DNA from: Liopterus haemorrhoidalis
Lineage: Eukaryota; Arthropoda; Insecta; Coleoptera; Dytiscidae
DNA: 64,000 nucleotides
Assembly: GCA_963971575.1 (NCBI GenBank)
Contig: OZ020625.1
Coordinates: 16,584,829 to 16,648,828, forward strand
Direction: 5' to 3'
Part shown: positions 43,001 through 53,794 of the stretch, in pieces
Layout: the number at the start of each line of letters is the position of its first letter
Numbering within the stretch: position 1 is the stretch's first letter
The notes under the pieces: model-generated
Databases searched by the model: none
Seen by the model: only the letters and a program-made list of their open reading frames with translations
Told to the model about the DNA's origin: nothing
Position numbers and translations under genes: made by a program

Positions 43001-45141
43001 GAAAATTTTCTCACGCGTCAGAGGCGCGCAATTAATTTTTTTCTCTTGAAACCACTCGCTATCAACATAAAACTAACAATATCGCTAGAATTAAACAAGT
43101 TCAAGTTCTGAACTTTTTACCAACCATGAGGAATAGGTACAGGAATCGAATGATGGCTAAACGAAAATTTTCTCACGCGTCAGAGGCGCGCAATTAATTT
43201 TTTTCTCTCGAAACCACTCGCTATCAACATAAAACTAACAATATCGCTAGAATTAAACAAGTTCAAGTTCTGAACTTTTTACCGACCATGAGGAATAGGT
43301 ACAGGAATCGAATGATGGCTAAACGAAAATTTTTTCACGCGTCAGAGGCGCGCAATTAATTTTTTTCTCTCAAAACCACTCGCTATCAACATAAAACTAA
43401 CAATATCGCTAGAATTAAACAAGTTCAAGTTCTGAACTTTTTACCGACCATGAGGAATAGGTACAGGAATCGAATGATGGCTAAACGAAAATTTTCTCAC
43501 GCGTCAGAGGCGCGCAATTAATTTTTTTCTCTCGAAACCACTCGCTATCAACATAAAACTAACAATATTGCTAGAATTAAACAAGTTCAAGTTCTGAACT
43601 TTTTACCAACCATGAGGAATAGGTACAGGAATCGAATGATGGCTAAACGAAAATTTTCTCACGCGTCAGAGGCGCGCAATTAATTTTTTTCTCTCGAAAC
43701 CACTCGCTATCAACATAAAACTAACAATATCGTTAGAATTAAACAAGTTCAAGTTCTTAACTTTTTACCAACCATGAGGAATAGGTACAGGAATCGAATG
43801 ATGGCTAAACGAAAATTTTTTCACGCGTCAGAGGCGCGCAATTAATTTTTTTCTCTCAAAACCACTCGCTATCAACATAAAACTAACAATATCGCTAGAA
43901 TTAAACAAGTTCAAGTTCTGAACTTTTTACCGACCATGAGGAATAGGTACAGGAATCGAATGATGGCTAAACGAAAATTTTCTCACGCGTCAGAGGCGCG
44001 CAATTAATTTTTTTCTCTCGAAACCACTCGCTATCAACATAAAACTAACAATATTGCTAGAATTAAACAAGTTCAAGTTCTGAACTTTTTACCAACCATG
44101 AGGAATAGGTACAGGAATCGAATGATGGCTAAACGAAAATTTTCTCACGCGTCAGAGGCGCGCAATTATTTTTTTTCTCTCGAAACCACTCGCTATCAAC
44201 ATAAAACTAACAATATCGTTAGAATTAAACAAGTTCAAGTTCTTAACTTTTTACCAACCATGAGGAATAGGTACAGGAATCGAATGATGGCTAAACGAAA
44301 ATTTTCTCACGCGTCAGAGGCGCGCAATTAATTTTTTTCTCTCGAAACCACTCGCTATCAAAATAAAACTAACAATATCGCTAGAATTAAACAAGTTCAA
44401 GTTCTGAACTTTTTACCAACCATGAGGAATAGGTACAGGAATCGAATGATGGCTAAACGAAAATTTTCTCACGCGTCAGAGGCGCGCAATTATTTTTTTT
44501 CTCTCGAAACCACTCGCTATCAAAATAAAACTAACAATATCGCTAGAATTAAACAAGTTCAAGTTCTGAACTTTTTACCAACCATGAGGAATAGGTACAG
44601 GAATCGAATGATGGCTAAACGAAAATTTTCTCACGCGTCAGAGGCGCGCCATTATTTTTTTTCTCTCGAAACCACTCGTTATCAACATAAAACTAACAAT
44701 ATCGCTAGAATTAAAGAAGTTGAAGTTCTGAACTTTTTACCAACCATGAGGAATAGGTACAGGAATCGAACGATGGCTAAACGAAAATTTTCTCACGCGT
44801 TAGAGGCGCGCAATTAATTTTTTTCTCTCGACACCACTCGCTATCAACATAAAACTAACAATACCGCTAGAATTAAACAAGTTGCAGTTCTGAACTTTTT
44901 ACCATCCATGAGGAATAGGTACAGGAATCGAATGATGGCTAAACGAAAATTTTCTCATGCGTCAGAGGCGCACAATTAATTTTTTTCTCTCGAAACCACT
45001 CGCTATCAACATAAAACTAACAATATCGCTAGAATTAAACAATTTGGAGTTCTGAACTTTTTACCATCCATGAGGAATAGGTACAGGAATTGAATGATGG
45101 CTAAACGAAAATTTTCTCAATCGTCAGAGGCGCGCAATTAA
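37097..45141 (+). repeat. 162-bp satellite array, 50 monomers, with higher-order repeats
   Basis: The ATGAGGAATAGGTACAGG motif recurs from 37134 to 45070 at 162-bp steps, apart from one 2-bp deletion near 38188. From about 37297 to 43287 monomer variants follow a fixed order of seven (1,134 bp). From 43288 a three-monomer order (486 bp) appears. Each monomer holds the same 24-codon ATG-to-TAA frame; 162 is divisible by three, so loss of the TAA lets frames run on to 77 or 131 codons. These are by-products of the repeat, not genes. Confidence 0.95.
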
Positions 45142-45661
45142 TGACGAAGCCAGTTCCACCGTACTTTCAAAAATAGTACTTCTCCGTGCCGAGCCGTTGT
45201 TACTACATATCTACCATATTTAACCTGATTTAAACTAAACGATATAACTGACATTTACGTCCCTGTATTACCTGTTCCTGCTTATTTCATGTCATATTTG
45301 TAACATTTCACTTATTCTTAGAATCAATATTATTAGTAAGTGAAATGTTACAAATACGACCTGACATGGAATAGGCACGGATAGATAGTACAGGCACGTA
45401 AATGTCAGTTAATCGTAAAATAGTACTCATCCGTGCCGAGCCGTTGTTACTACATATCTACCATATTTAACCTGATTTAAACTAAACGATATAACTGACA
45501 TTTACGTCCCTGTATTACCTATTTTTGCTTATTTCATGTCATATTTGTAACATTTCACTTATTATTAGAATCAGTATAATTAGTAAGTGAAATGTTACAA
45601 ATACGACCCAACATGAAATAGGCACGGATAGGTACTACAGGCACATAAATGCCAGTTTGAA
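45142..45661. repeat. Loop region: two 247-bp repeats, each with a hairpin
   Basis: CCGTGCCGAGCCGTTGTTAC occurs at 45184 and 45431. Each unit contains TTGTAACATTTCACTTA and, about 25 bases on, its complement TAAGTGAAATGTTACAA, giving stable hairpins at about 45297-45355 and 45545-45603. Confidence 0.8.
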
Positions 45662-46555
45662 CTAGCTTCGGTGACTGTCTTCATCGATAAAAACCGAGGT
45701 CACACGATCCGTTTCGGAAAGAACGTGGTTTTGAGGAAAAAAAACTAATTGCGCGCCTCTGAATATCGGGAAATTTTTGTTTCGACTTTTGTTCAATTTC
45801 AATGCTATATCTACATATTTGGTAAAGAATTCAAGGCGACACATTTTATACGAGAGAAAAAACTTGTGCGCCTCTGACGCATGAGAAATTTTTCGTTTAG
45901 CCATCATTCGATATCTGTACCTATTCCTCATGGTTGGTAAAAAGTTCAGAACTTCAACTTGTTTAATTTTAGCGATATTGTTAGTTTTATGTTGATAACG
46001 AGTGGTTTCGAGAGAAAAAAATTAATTGCGCGCCTCTGACGCGTGAGAAAGTTTTCGTTTAGCCATCATTCGATTCCTGTACCTATTCCTCATGGTTGGT
46101 AAAAAGTTCAGAACTTGAACTTGTTTAATTCTAGCGATATTGTTAGTTTTATGTTGATAGCGAGTGGTTTCGAGAGAAAAAAATTAATTGCGCGCCTCTG
46201 ACGCGTGAGAAAATTTTCGTTTAGCCATCATTCGATTCCTGTACCTATTCCTCATGGTTGGTAAAAAGTTCAGAACTTGAACTTGTTTAATTCTAGCGAT
46301 ATTGTTAGTTTTATGTTGATAGCGAGTGGTTTCGAGAGAAAAAAATTAATTGCGCGCCTCTGACGCGTGAGAAAATTTTCGTTTAGTCATCATTCGATTC
46401 CTGTACCTATTCCTCATGGTTGGTAAAAAGTTCAGAACTGCAACTTGTTTAATTCTATAAAAAACAACGATTTTATTCAACAGCGTTACTTGATTTGGTC
46501 CGCTGTAATATCCTGTCCGTGCCGATTAGTTGCTGGCTCGATCAATTGCTAACTT
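45662..46555 (-). repeat. Inverted satellite arm and right terminus
   Basis: About 4.5 monomers of the 162-bp satellite in reverse orientation (motif anchors at 45931, 46093, 46255, 46417) lead into an inverted copy of the left terminus at 46455-46555. The innermost monomer (45662-45850) is diverged. Confidence 0.9.
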
Positions 46556-46771
46556 GACGGAGCTAAATATTAATTGTAACCTGGAATAGTAGTTTACATT
46601 AACACTTTGGTTGAAAAGTTTACGAAATTGCTTCTCATGTTTGAGACAGATATAACAAATATCGCTTAAAAACCACATTATATTGCAGATTCTTCCAACA
46701 ATTTAATACAACCACATGTATTATTAATATATATGCGATATGTAACCGTCCGTGCGGATTATAACATAGAC

Positions 46772-47186
46772 CAGGGGTACTCAACCTTTTCATACCTACC
46801 GCCCACTTTAGCATCTCTATTGGTAGAAAAAATATCATACCGCCCACTTGTTGTATAATAATAATAACTTACCAAATACTTTCGCAAAATTTAGCTACAA
46901 AAACGCCATTTAGTTTCACGTAAAGTGTACTAAACTTATGCGCGGGCGATAAAAATGGTATAATTTGAGAAATTTAACTATAAACAGTAAAGAATTGTAT
47001 GAAAACTTAATGAAAATGTTTTTCAATAATGCTATGAAATTTTTTTAAATAATACTTTAAAAATTTTCCATTTTAATGTTTTTAAAACGTCAATTAAATT
47101 AAAAAAAAAAAAAAACGGAAAGTAGCCAGCATTGGACAAAACCCCTACCGCCCACCAAAAAATTCCTACCAGGTTGACTACCACTG
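46772..47186. mobile_element. hAT-type MITE, 415 bp
   Basis: The left end CAGGGGTACTCAACCTTTTC and the right end (reverse complement CAGTGGTAGTCAACCTGG) match over most of the first 18 bases; both are followed by CCGCCCAC-like sequence. The 8-bp flanks ACATAGAC (46764-46771) and ACATTGAC (47187-47194) differ by one base. An 8-bp duplication and CAG ends are the hAT signature. Confidence 0.75.
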
Positions 47187-47309
47187 ACATTGACTAAAGT
47201 TCTTTTCAGACCGGCATATCGTGTACTAGACTCTGGTGAAGAGTTCGACTGATATATTTCGAACAAAAATATATGGTTCAATTTATTTTATCAATGTTAA
47301 TTATTTCAT

Positions 47310-49023
47310 TGAACAATAAACATTATTAATAATAAATAATACATAAACAATAAACAAAAAATTGCAAAAAAAAGTTAATACTAAACATTAACAAGAAAAT
47401 AAAGTGAATAGCAAAAATAAATGTGTCTTTTATTGTTAAATAAACAATAAAAAAAAACGCAATAAAAATTTAATACTAAACGTTAATAAGAATATAAAGT
47501 GAAAAGCAAAGAAAATGCGTCACTTTTATTTTTAAAATGAAGAAAATAAAGTGAAAAGCAAAAAAAAATGCGTCAATTTAATTTTTAAAATGAAGAAAAT
47601 AAGTGAAAAGCAAAAAAATGCGTCACTTTAATTTTTAAAATGAAGAAAATAAAGTGAAAAGCAAAAAAAATGTGTCACTTTCATTTTTAAATAAACAAAG
47701 AATTGTAAAAAAAAGTTAATACTAAACATTAACAAGAAAATTAACTGAAAAGTAAAGAAAATGCCTCACTTTTATTTTTAAATAGACAGTAAACAAAAAA
47801 TTTAAAAAAAAATTAATACTTAACATAAACAAGAAAATAAGGTGATAAGCAAAAAAAATATGCGTCACTTTTATTTTTAAAATGAAGAAAATAAAGTGCA
47901 AACAAAAAAAATGCGTCACTTTTATTTTTAAAATGAAGAAAATAAAGTGAAAAGCAAAAAAAAATGCGTCACTTTTATTTTTAAAATGAAGAAAATAAAG
48001 TGAAAAGCAAAAAAAAATGTGTCACTTTAATTTTTAAAATTAAGAAAATAAGTCACTTTAATTTTCAAAATGAAGAAAATAATGTGAAAAGAAAAAAAAT
48101 GTGTCACTTTAATTTTCAAAATGAGGAAAATAAAGTGAAAAGCAAAAAAATGCGTAACTTTAATTTTTAAAATGAAGAAAATAAAGTGCAAACAAAAAAT
48201 ATGCGTCACTTTTATTTTTAAAATGAAGAAAATAAAGTGCAAACAAAAAAAATGCGTCACTTTTATTTTTAAAATGAAGAAAATAAAGTGAAAAGCAAAA
48301 AAAATGCGTCACTTTTATTTTTAAAATGAAGAAAATAAAGTGAAAAGCAAAACAAATTGCGTCACTTTAATTTTCAAAATGAAGAAAATAATGTGAAAAC
48401 AAAAAAAATTTGTCACTTTAATTTTCAAAATGAGGAAAACAAAGTGAAAAGCAAAAAAAATGCGTAACATTAATTTTTAAAATGAAGAAAATAAAGTGAA
48501 AAGCAAAAAATGCGTCTCTTTAATTTTTAAAACGAAGAAAATAAAGTGAAAAGCGAAAAGAATGCGTGACTTTAATTTTTAAAATGAAGAAAATATTGTG
48601 AAAAGCAAAACAAATGCGTCACTTTAATTTTTAAAATGAAGAAAATAAAGTGAAAAGCAAAAAAAAATGTGTCACTTTTATTTTTAAATAAACAATTAAC
48701 AAAAAATTGTAAAAGAAATTAATACCAAACATTAACAAGAAAATAAAGTGAAAAGCAAAAAAAATGTGTCACTTTTGTTTTTAAATAAACAATAAACAAA
48801 AAATTGAAAAAGAAATTAATACTAAACATTAACAAGAAATTAAAGTGAAAAGCAAAGAACATGCGTCACTTTTATTTTTAAAATGATGAAAACAAAGTGA
48901 AAAGCAAAAATATGTGTCAAGTTTATTTTTAAATAAACAATAAACAAAAAATTGAAAAAGAAATTAATACTAAACATTAACAAGAAAATAAAGTGAAAAG
49001 CAAAAAAAATGTGTCACTTTTTA
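47310..49023. repeat. AT-rich minisatellite, ~50-57-bp units
   Basis: About 30 imperfect units follow the pattern AAAATGAAGAAAATAAAGTG, AAAAGCAAAAAAAATGCG, TCACTTTTATTTTT. A second variant includes AATAAACAATAAACAAAAAA. Within each unit AAAATAAAGTGA and TCACTTTTATTTT can pair. Minus-strand frames rich in F, I and H are artefacts of the repeat. Confidence 0.85.
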
Positions 49024-49115
49024 AATAAACAATCATCTGGTGTAGAAAAACAAATTAATAATATTAAAATTGACGAAGGAAACATACCTAAAAAACAGTT
49101 TTTAATCATATTGAC

Positions 49116-49707
49116 ATGACAAAGTCTGTTCCCATAACTAACGGACAGACGAAGACCAACTTGTCCACGTTGGTAAAAACTGTTAGTAAACAAACAACAG
49201 CTGAGTGTTTCAAAACAAATGCAGTTGTTAAAAACAAAATCAACTGCTATAAGAGGAATACAATGAAGAAAATAGCGGATCATGTCCAAACGGATGTTCC
49301 CAATTTAGTAGATATACGGAAAACAGCATCAGACCCTGTGAACCAACCGGAAAATGACGGCTGGGAAATGGTTGTGAAGAGAAAAACACGCAAAAACAAC
49401 AAACGCATTATAGGAAGTAAGTGGTGAAATTGATAATCTGAGAGTGGTGCCAAAAAAGGCATTCTTGTTTGTATCACGACTCCGTCCGGACACCTCGGAA
49501 GACCAACTAAAAATTGTTATACAACAGTTTTGTCCTGTAGTAGAATGCATTAAGCAGAACTCAAAGTTTCCACAACATTACAGCTCTTTTAAGGTAATAA
49601 TTGATGAGACAAATTTTGAGACCGTTTTAGACGCAAAAAAATTGCCTAAAGGAGTTTACGTATCCCGTTATTTTCGGAAGAGTCCCGCAAAACAAACCAA
49701 AAATTAG
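49116..49707 (+). pseudogene. LINE ORF1 with one frameshift
   Basis: The first frame (49116-49427) ends in WEMVVKRKTRKNNKRIIGS; a one-base shift near 49420 leads into EIDNLRVVPKKAFLFVSRL and YSSFKVIIDE up to the stop at 49705-49707. The second part resembles the RRM-like C-terminal region of ORF1 in CR1- and jockey-type LINEs, which binds element RNA. Confidence 0.65.
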
Positions 49708-49779
49708 CTAATAACTTAGATAATTTTCATAATAGTTTTAAAGATATGACGACGCAAGAGAATTTAAACGACAAATGCA

Positions 49780-49921
49780 ATAGCATGATGTGGTACTTTA
49801 ATGCGCAAAGTGTGAGAAATAAAAAACAAGGTAATCACATGCGTAATACATGACAATCCTAGTATCCAGGTGATCTGTATAAATGAACATTTTCTTTACA
49901 AATATGAAATACCAAACTACA
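49780..49921 (+). pseudogene. LINE ORF2 start, endonuclease N-terminus
   Basis: MMWYFNAQSVRNKKQ is the N.QS start of the APE-like endonuclease. After a frame shift VIHDNPSIQVICINEHFLYK and EIPNY follow. The coding sequence stops at AACTACA (49915-49921) and appears to resume at AACTACA 56054. Confidence 0.65.
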
Positions 49922-50056
49922 GTCCATCTATTTAAGCCTGGCGGATGACCTTGGGTGCGCAGTAGCAATCACTAGAAATTGGAGTGGGGACGTCAGTTGA
50001 CTTCAGACTGTCTTGCTACAAGCATCAGTGAAAGTACATTCGGATGAAAAAGTATA
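49922..50056. other. Left end of the 6.1-kb insertion in the LINE
   Basis: ATCTATTTAAGCCTGGCG at 49926-49943 matches, with three differences, the reverse complement of 56018-56035. This suggests terminal inverted repeats of one insertion between the AACTACA copies. The ends are not equally spaced from those copies (4 and 18 bases), so the boundaries are uncertain. Confidence 0.4.
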
Positions 50057-50276
50057 ATGGAATTTAAGACGAAATTATGCGGGCGCGTAATCCATAGTCA
50101 GTGTAAGGAGATTATTAGTAATGTGATTGACTTTACGACTAAGGAAGCTGCAGCAGGGAACGTAATTATACCTTTGAAGAATATTTTGGATCGCGTTTCA
50201 GCGTGCACAGGTATTTCTGCAAGGAGTTTAAGTAGAATTAACAAGGAAAAAAAAACGTGTCTGCAGGTTAGACAAG
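50057..50276 (+). pseudogene. First exon of a DDE-type transposase: HTH domain
   Basis: The frame starts MEFKTKLCGRVIHSQCKEII and reaches IPLKNILDRVSACTGISARS then LSRINKEKKTCLQ at a possible donor CAG|GTTAGA (50276). This pattern (I.N-x-x-F, P-L, R-V-x-x-x-T-G-I-S, R-I-x-K-E) is the helix-turn-helix start common in insect Tc1/mariner-related proteins. No catalytic domain follows on the plus strand, so it is an isolated 5' piece. Confidence 0.6.
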
Positions 50277-50907
50277 TTAAAACTTGTAATACAATTTAAC
50301 TTTAACACAAAGATGAGACACGAACGGAACAAATATTTTGAACAAAAGAATTCGAAATTTCACGTTCTAAATTAACAACAAAGCTGTTCAACAAAGACAT
50401 TTATTTTGTTTGGTTAATTCAATGAGGTAGTAATAATATAGAGACAGAACGAGGACGGCGTGTTTTGAAGTCAACACCCTCTTAGGCGGGGAGCGGGAAG
50501 ATGCACCGAGGAGTTGTGCGTGTTGCATACATCCAATGACGTCATATAAACCATACGTCGTAAAACCTCATTGTTAACATCCATATATTTCTGATAAGAA
50601 CTAAAAGTAAAAATGTTTTTTAAAACAGTAAACTGCAAATTCTAATAAAATAAATTTCATAAATAATATTACATTAAGCTTAATTTATTAGTATATTTTT
50701 AAGATAATTATGAAAAAAAATATAAAGTAGTTTTTTTTTTTTTAATTTCACGTTTATGGTTTTTGATACTTAGACAATTAGCTAAATATATAGGTTTTTA
50801 AATTACATACATTTAAAATCTAGTAGACCTTAATTTTTTTAATGTAAGCGGATAATTCTGTTAATTTCTAAATTTGATGTGGGCAGATATACAATTTATT
50901 CAATGAT
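50277..50907. other. Non-coding stretch with a TGACGTCA site
   Basis: AT-rich sequence. TGACGTCATATAA at 50537-50549 has an exact inverted partner at 55720-55732 on the other side of the transposase gene. No frame is recognised. Confidence 0.5.
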
Positions 50908-50909
50908 AC

Positions 50910-51315
50910 AGTCTGTTTCAAACGCTTATGCGGAACTAGATTTTGCAATTTAGTTACTTTCATCGCTTAAATCGTGCTTTTCGGCCGTTTTGTTTAAGCT
51001 TTGTAAATCATACTTACAATAAACATTTTTTGGTTAAGGTTAATATCATTTTAAAATGTCATTTTCTTTATATTTTGATTTTTTGTGTAATTCTTAATAC
51101 AAATTTCCCATTTATTTATTTTTTTGTCATTAAAATATCTAAAAAAATAATTTAATTTTGACATAGGTCATTCGTTTCCATGGTTTCATTGTTGTAATTT
51201 TAAATTTTGACATTCCAACATGAAAAATGAAATAACCCAAGAAAGGTCCCTTGTCGTGACAACCTAAAAGAACGAAATTCCCATTTAGTTCCGCCTAAGC
51301 GTTTGAAACAGACTG
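50910..51315. mobile_element. Mariner-type MITE, 406 bp, TA duplication
   Basis: CAGTCTGTTTCAAACGCTTA at the left end is mirrored at the right end, and the inverted repeat extends over about 30 bases with one mismatch. TA lies at 50908-50909 and 51316-51317. The interior is AT-rich without a frame. Confidence 0.8.
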
Positions 51316-51361
51316 TAAATTAAAAATTATCTGACAAATTATGAAAATATACATCTATAAC

Positions 51362-51596
51362 CAGTGATGGGCAAGTACTAGTGAAAGTACATATTTAAAA
51401 TAATTTTCCGATGTATTCATAGCACAGAATACAAATACTTTTTCTAAAAGAATATATATATGTAAGATTGTAATTAAACTTTACTTTTTAGTATTTGAAA
51501 TACATTTATAAATACTTGTTCCTCAAAATACAAAAAAGTTTTTTTTAATAAAGTATTCAATATAATATTTTATAATACTACCCAGCTCTACATACA
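51362..51596. mobile_element. Possible hAT-type MITE
   Basis: CAGTGATGGGCAAGTA at the left and, in reverse complement, TAGAGCTGGGTAGTA at the right resemble degenerate hAT ends. No 8-bp duplication was found, so this is weak. Confidence 0.35.
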
Positions 51597-51599
51597 TAC

Positions 51600-51601
<2 letters not shown>

Positions 51602-51680
<79 letters not shown>
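51602..51680. repeat. (TA)n microsatellite
   Basis: An almost pure TA dinucleotide run of about 75 bases, placed downstream of the transposase gene's 3' end. Confidence 0.95.
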
Positions 51681-51686
<6 letters not shown>

Positions 51687-51757
51687 AAAATTATTGTCAA
51701 GTATCTGAAAAAGGTTGAGAATAAAAACACATACATAAATGCTTTAATATATAAACT

Positions 51758-53794
51758 TTATTGGTTACTAAATATAATGGTTATTGTTAATTTTTTTCTT
51801 ATTCTTTCTTTTTCTTCATTCATTGTCTTCGTAGTGTGGTGAATCCGAAGATTAAAATAATGCTTACAGATTAATTTTGTAAGTTGTAATGCATGACTAT
51901 CTGATGGATCTTCTTCTACCAAATGTTCAACACTAAAATCGGAAAATACTCCCCTGGGAAGTACAGAAAGTACTTGAGTAATCAAATATTCTATAATGTT
52001 GTTACGCCTCATATGTGAAATCTTTTCCTGCAGCCTGTAACACTTCTCAGCTGTTCGACAAACTACAACTGTGAATGCTGAAGCATTTGTTAATTTCCCA
52101 TATGTTTTTCTTTTTTGTAGTAACGATGCAGATTCTTCAGTTTTCAAAATACCGAGACACTGATTGCAAGAAATTATTCTTGCAATACGTTTGACTACAA
52201 ATCCTGCTATATATGCCACAACATCATTCTGGTACAGAGTCAAATGCCATGCTTGGGATGGGATATAGTCATGATCTGTTTCATTAATAATTTGACGAAA
52301 TTCTTCAGATTCACAAAGGTCTTCTCCCAATTGATTTTTATGCAACATGCTGCTACTGACAAATAATATTTTGGTGTCATCAATAATTGCACAATTTGAA
52401 TATTTAGACGATTTGATTTCAGAATGTACAATTAATCGTTTGTATGCAGCTTCAAATTGTACCACATTGGGGTTATTATTAAAACCACCTTTGCTTCTAA
52501 TAGCACTAAAAAATAGCTCAAGATGGTCTTGACTAAACTTGTATGCTAACAAAAAGTTTAATTTGTTATTTCCGCACAAAATAAGTTCAGGAAAAATATT
52601 TTTGATACTAACTATATCTATTAAAAAACCTATAAATCCCGTCTTCCGTCGTGACTCCAACACTGGGATATTATTAAATTTTAATTTTGATATATATTTT
52701 GAATAATCATCCAACCTTTGAAACATGACTTGGTACGTATTAACGTCCAGAGGTTTCTTATATTGATATTTGCAAAGATAATTTCTGCTATTAAAAATAT
52801 CAAATGTGTCATTTATAATTTGATAGAATTTAATCGTCTCTTCACAGCCTTTAAATGATTCCAGCTTCAAATCGGCCTCAGCCACACTCCTACTGAAAGT
52901 TTGGGCAGCTGTTTTCACCGGCATTTTTTCATCAAACCATCTCATAGTGTGCCTTTTCCTTAATTTTGTTCCAGCATGCAAACCTTCATCGCTCTGTAGT
53001 TTGGCTAGTTTTAAAAAATATTCCCATTTAACTATTCCACCATCCTCATGTTGCAGTTCTCCAGCATGTGCTAAAGAATTCCTTATTAGCTTTAGCATGT
53101 GGCATGCATCCAGCAGAATATGTACAGGATTCTTTGTACATGGGTGTGGAAAATGTGGACTTAAATTATTTTCCTTTAAGTTAGCACCAAGATGTGTAGA
53201 CATTGTTAAATTAGCCGGACAACCATCAAATGTTATGGACACCACTTCAACACCACTCACATGCACAAATTCCAGGCAATGGTTAACTAGATTAGCCTTT
53301 TCATATGCTTGAAGGCCATTTATTAAAAAATAACCCACTGGTATCTTCCAATTACCATTAACACAAACTAGCATGAACACCAAGGCTTGTGTAGCTAATT
53401 CCGATTGTTTACTTGGTAATTTCGTGCCAACATTTACATGGCCTTTTAATTCCTTCCCATTCCAAACAGCTTGAACCCTAATATGCATCTCATCCAAAAC
53501 CAAATTGCATAATACGGTCCCTTCTCTGGAAACAGCTTCATTTACTTTCATTTTCAAAGCATTTATGGCTTCTTGAGTGAAGCCTGGTTCCCCGTTAATT
53601 GATTGGAACCATTTTGTAATGGTTGATGGGTGAGGTAACGATTTATTAAATGTATCCCGTACAAAGCAGTATGCTTTCGAAGAATAAAAGTTCAACGTAA
53701 GGGCAAAACTTCTTAACTCCGGTGTGTATTGTTGCCTTGTAGGTCCGCATAACATTCTTTGTATGATTGCTTTTGGCGAATCTGGTAGTGACGC
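51758..53794 (-). CDS. Transposase exon 8: catalytic core
   Basis: The acceptor is AATTTCTAG before 53794, phase 0. The exon encodes 678 residues starting ASLPDSPKAIIQRMLCGP, then YTPELRSFALTLNFYSSKAY and LPHPSTITKWFQSI, hallmarks of the P transposase family. Candidate catalytic acids are the D of LVLDEMHIR (residue 398 of the whole protein), the D of SITFDGC (488) and the E of SQDHLELFFSAIR (723), in the D-D-E order of P transposase. The segment DACHMLKLIRNSL is also conserved. No stops or frameshifts occur. The assignment of the middle D is inference. Confidence 0.9.
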   Translation of the reverse strand, partial: ASLPDSPKAIIQRMLCGPTRQQYTPELRSFALTLNFYSSKAYCFVRDTFNKSLPHPSTITKWFQSINGEPGFTQEAINALKMKVNEAVSREGTVLCNLVLDEMHIRVQAVWNGKELKGHVNVGTKLPSKQSELATQALVFMLVCVNGNWKIPVGYFLINGLQAYEKANLVNHCLEFVHVSGVEVVSITFDGCPANLTMSTHLGANLKENNLSPHFPHPCTKNPVHILLDACHMLKLIRNSLAHAGELQHEDGGIVKWEYFLKLAKLQSDEGLHAGTKLRKRHTMRWFDEKMPVKTAAQTFSRSVAEADLKLESFKGCEETIKFYQIINDTFDIFNSRNYLCKYQYKKPLDVNTYQVMFQRLDDYSKYISKLKFNNIPVLESRRKTGFIGFLIDIVSIKNIFPELILCGNNKLNFLLAYKFSQDHLELFFSAIRSKGGFNNNPNVVQFEAAYKRLIVHSEIKSSKYSNCAIIDDTKILFVSSSMLHKNQLGEDLCESEEFRQIINETDHDYIPSQAWHLTLYQNDVVAYIAGFVVKRIARIISCNQCLGILKTEESASLLQKRKTYGKLTNASAFTVVVCRTAEKCYRLQEKISHMRRNNIIEYLITQVLSVLPRGVFSDFSVEHLVEEDPSDSHALQLTKLICKHYFNLRIHHTTKTMNEEKERIRKKLTITIIFSNQ

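Larger units (their letters stand above)
36994..46555. mobile_element. Giant foldback structure (9.6 kb) built from satellite-bearing inverted repeats
   Basis: The left end AAGTTAGCAATTGATCGAGC (36994) and the right end in reverse complement (to 46555) are nearly identical for over 250 bases: unique termini of about 105 bases followed directly by 162-bp satellite monomers. The left arm carries 50 monomers and the right arm about 4.5, with a 0.5-kb loop of other repeats between. Terminal inverted repeats made of tandem subrepeats are typical of Foldback and Galileo elements. No transposase lies inside. Flanking target duplication is not obvious (GCGTGTG against GACGGAG). Confidence 0.8.

Noticed and set aside
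37782..44817. Repeated basic frames of 77 and 131 codons in the satellite
   Set aside because: They arise because the 162-bp monomer is divisible by three and a few monomers lost a TAA; every monomer has the same short frame, and there is no sign of selection or a promoter.
36987..46562. GCGTGTG and GACGGAG as a 7-bp target duplication of the foldback element
   Set aside because: Only about half of the bases agree, which is no better than expected by chance.
47722..48260. F- and I-rich minus-strand frames resembling membrane proteins
   Set aside because: They are translations of the AT-rich minisatellite and repeat with it.
37097..49023. CRISPR-like regular repeats
   Set aside because: The repeats are contiguous tandem units with no unique spacers, and the genome is eukaryotic.
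51362..51596. A confident hAT MITE
   Set aside because: The ends only loosely match each other and no 8-bp duplication was found, so it is listed with low confidence only.
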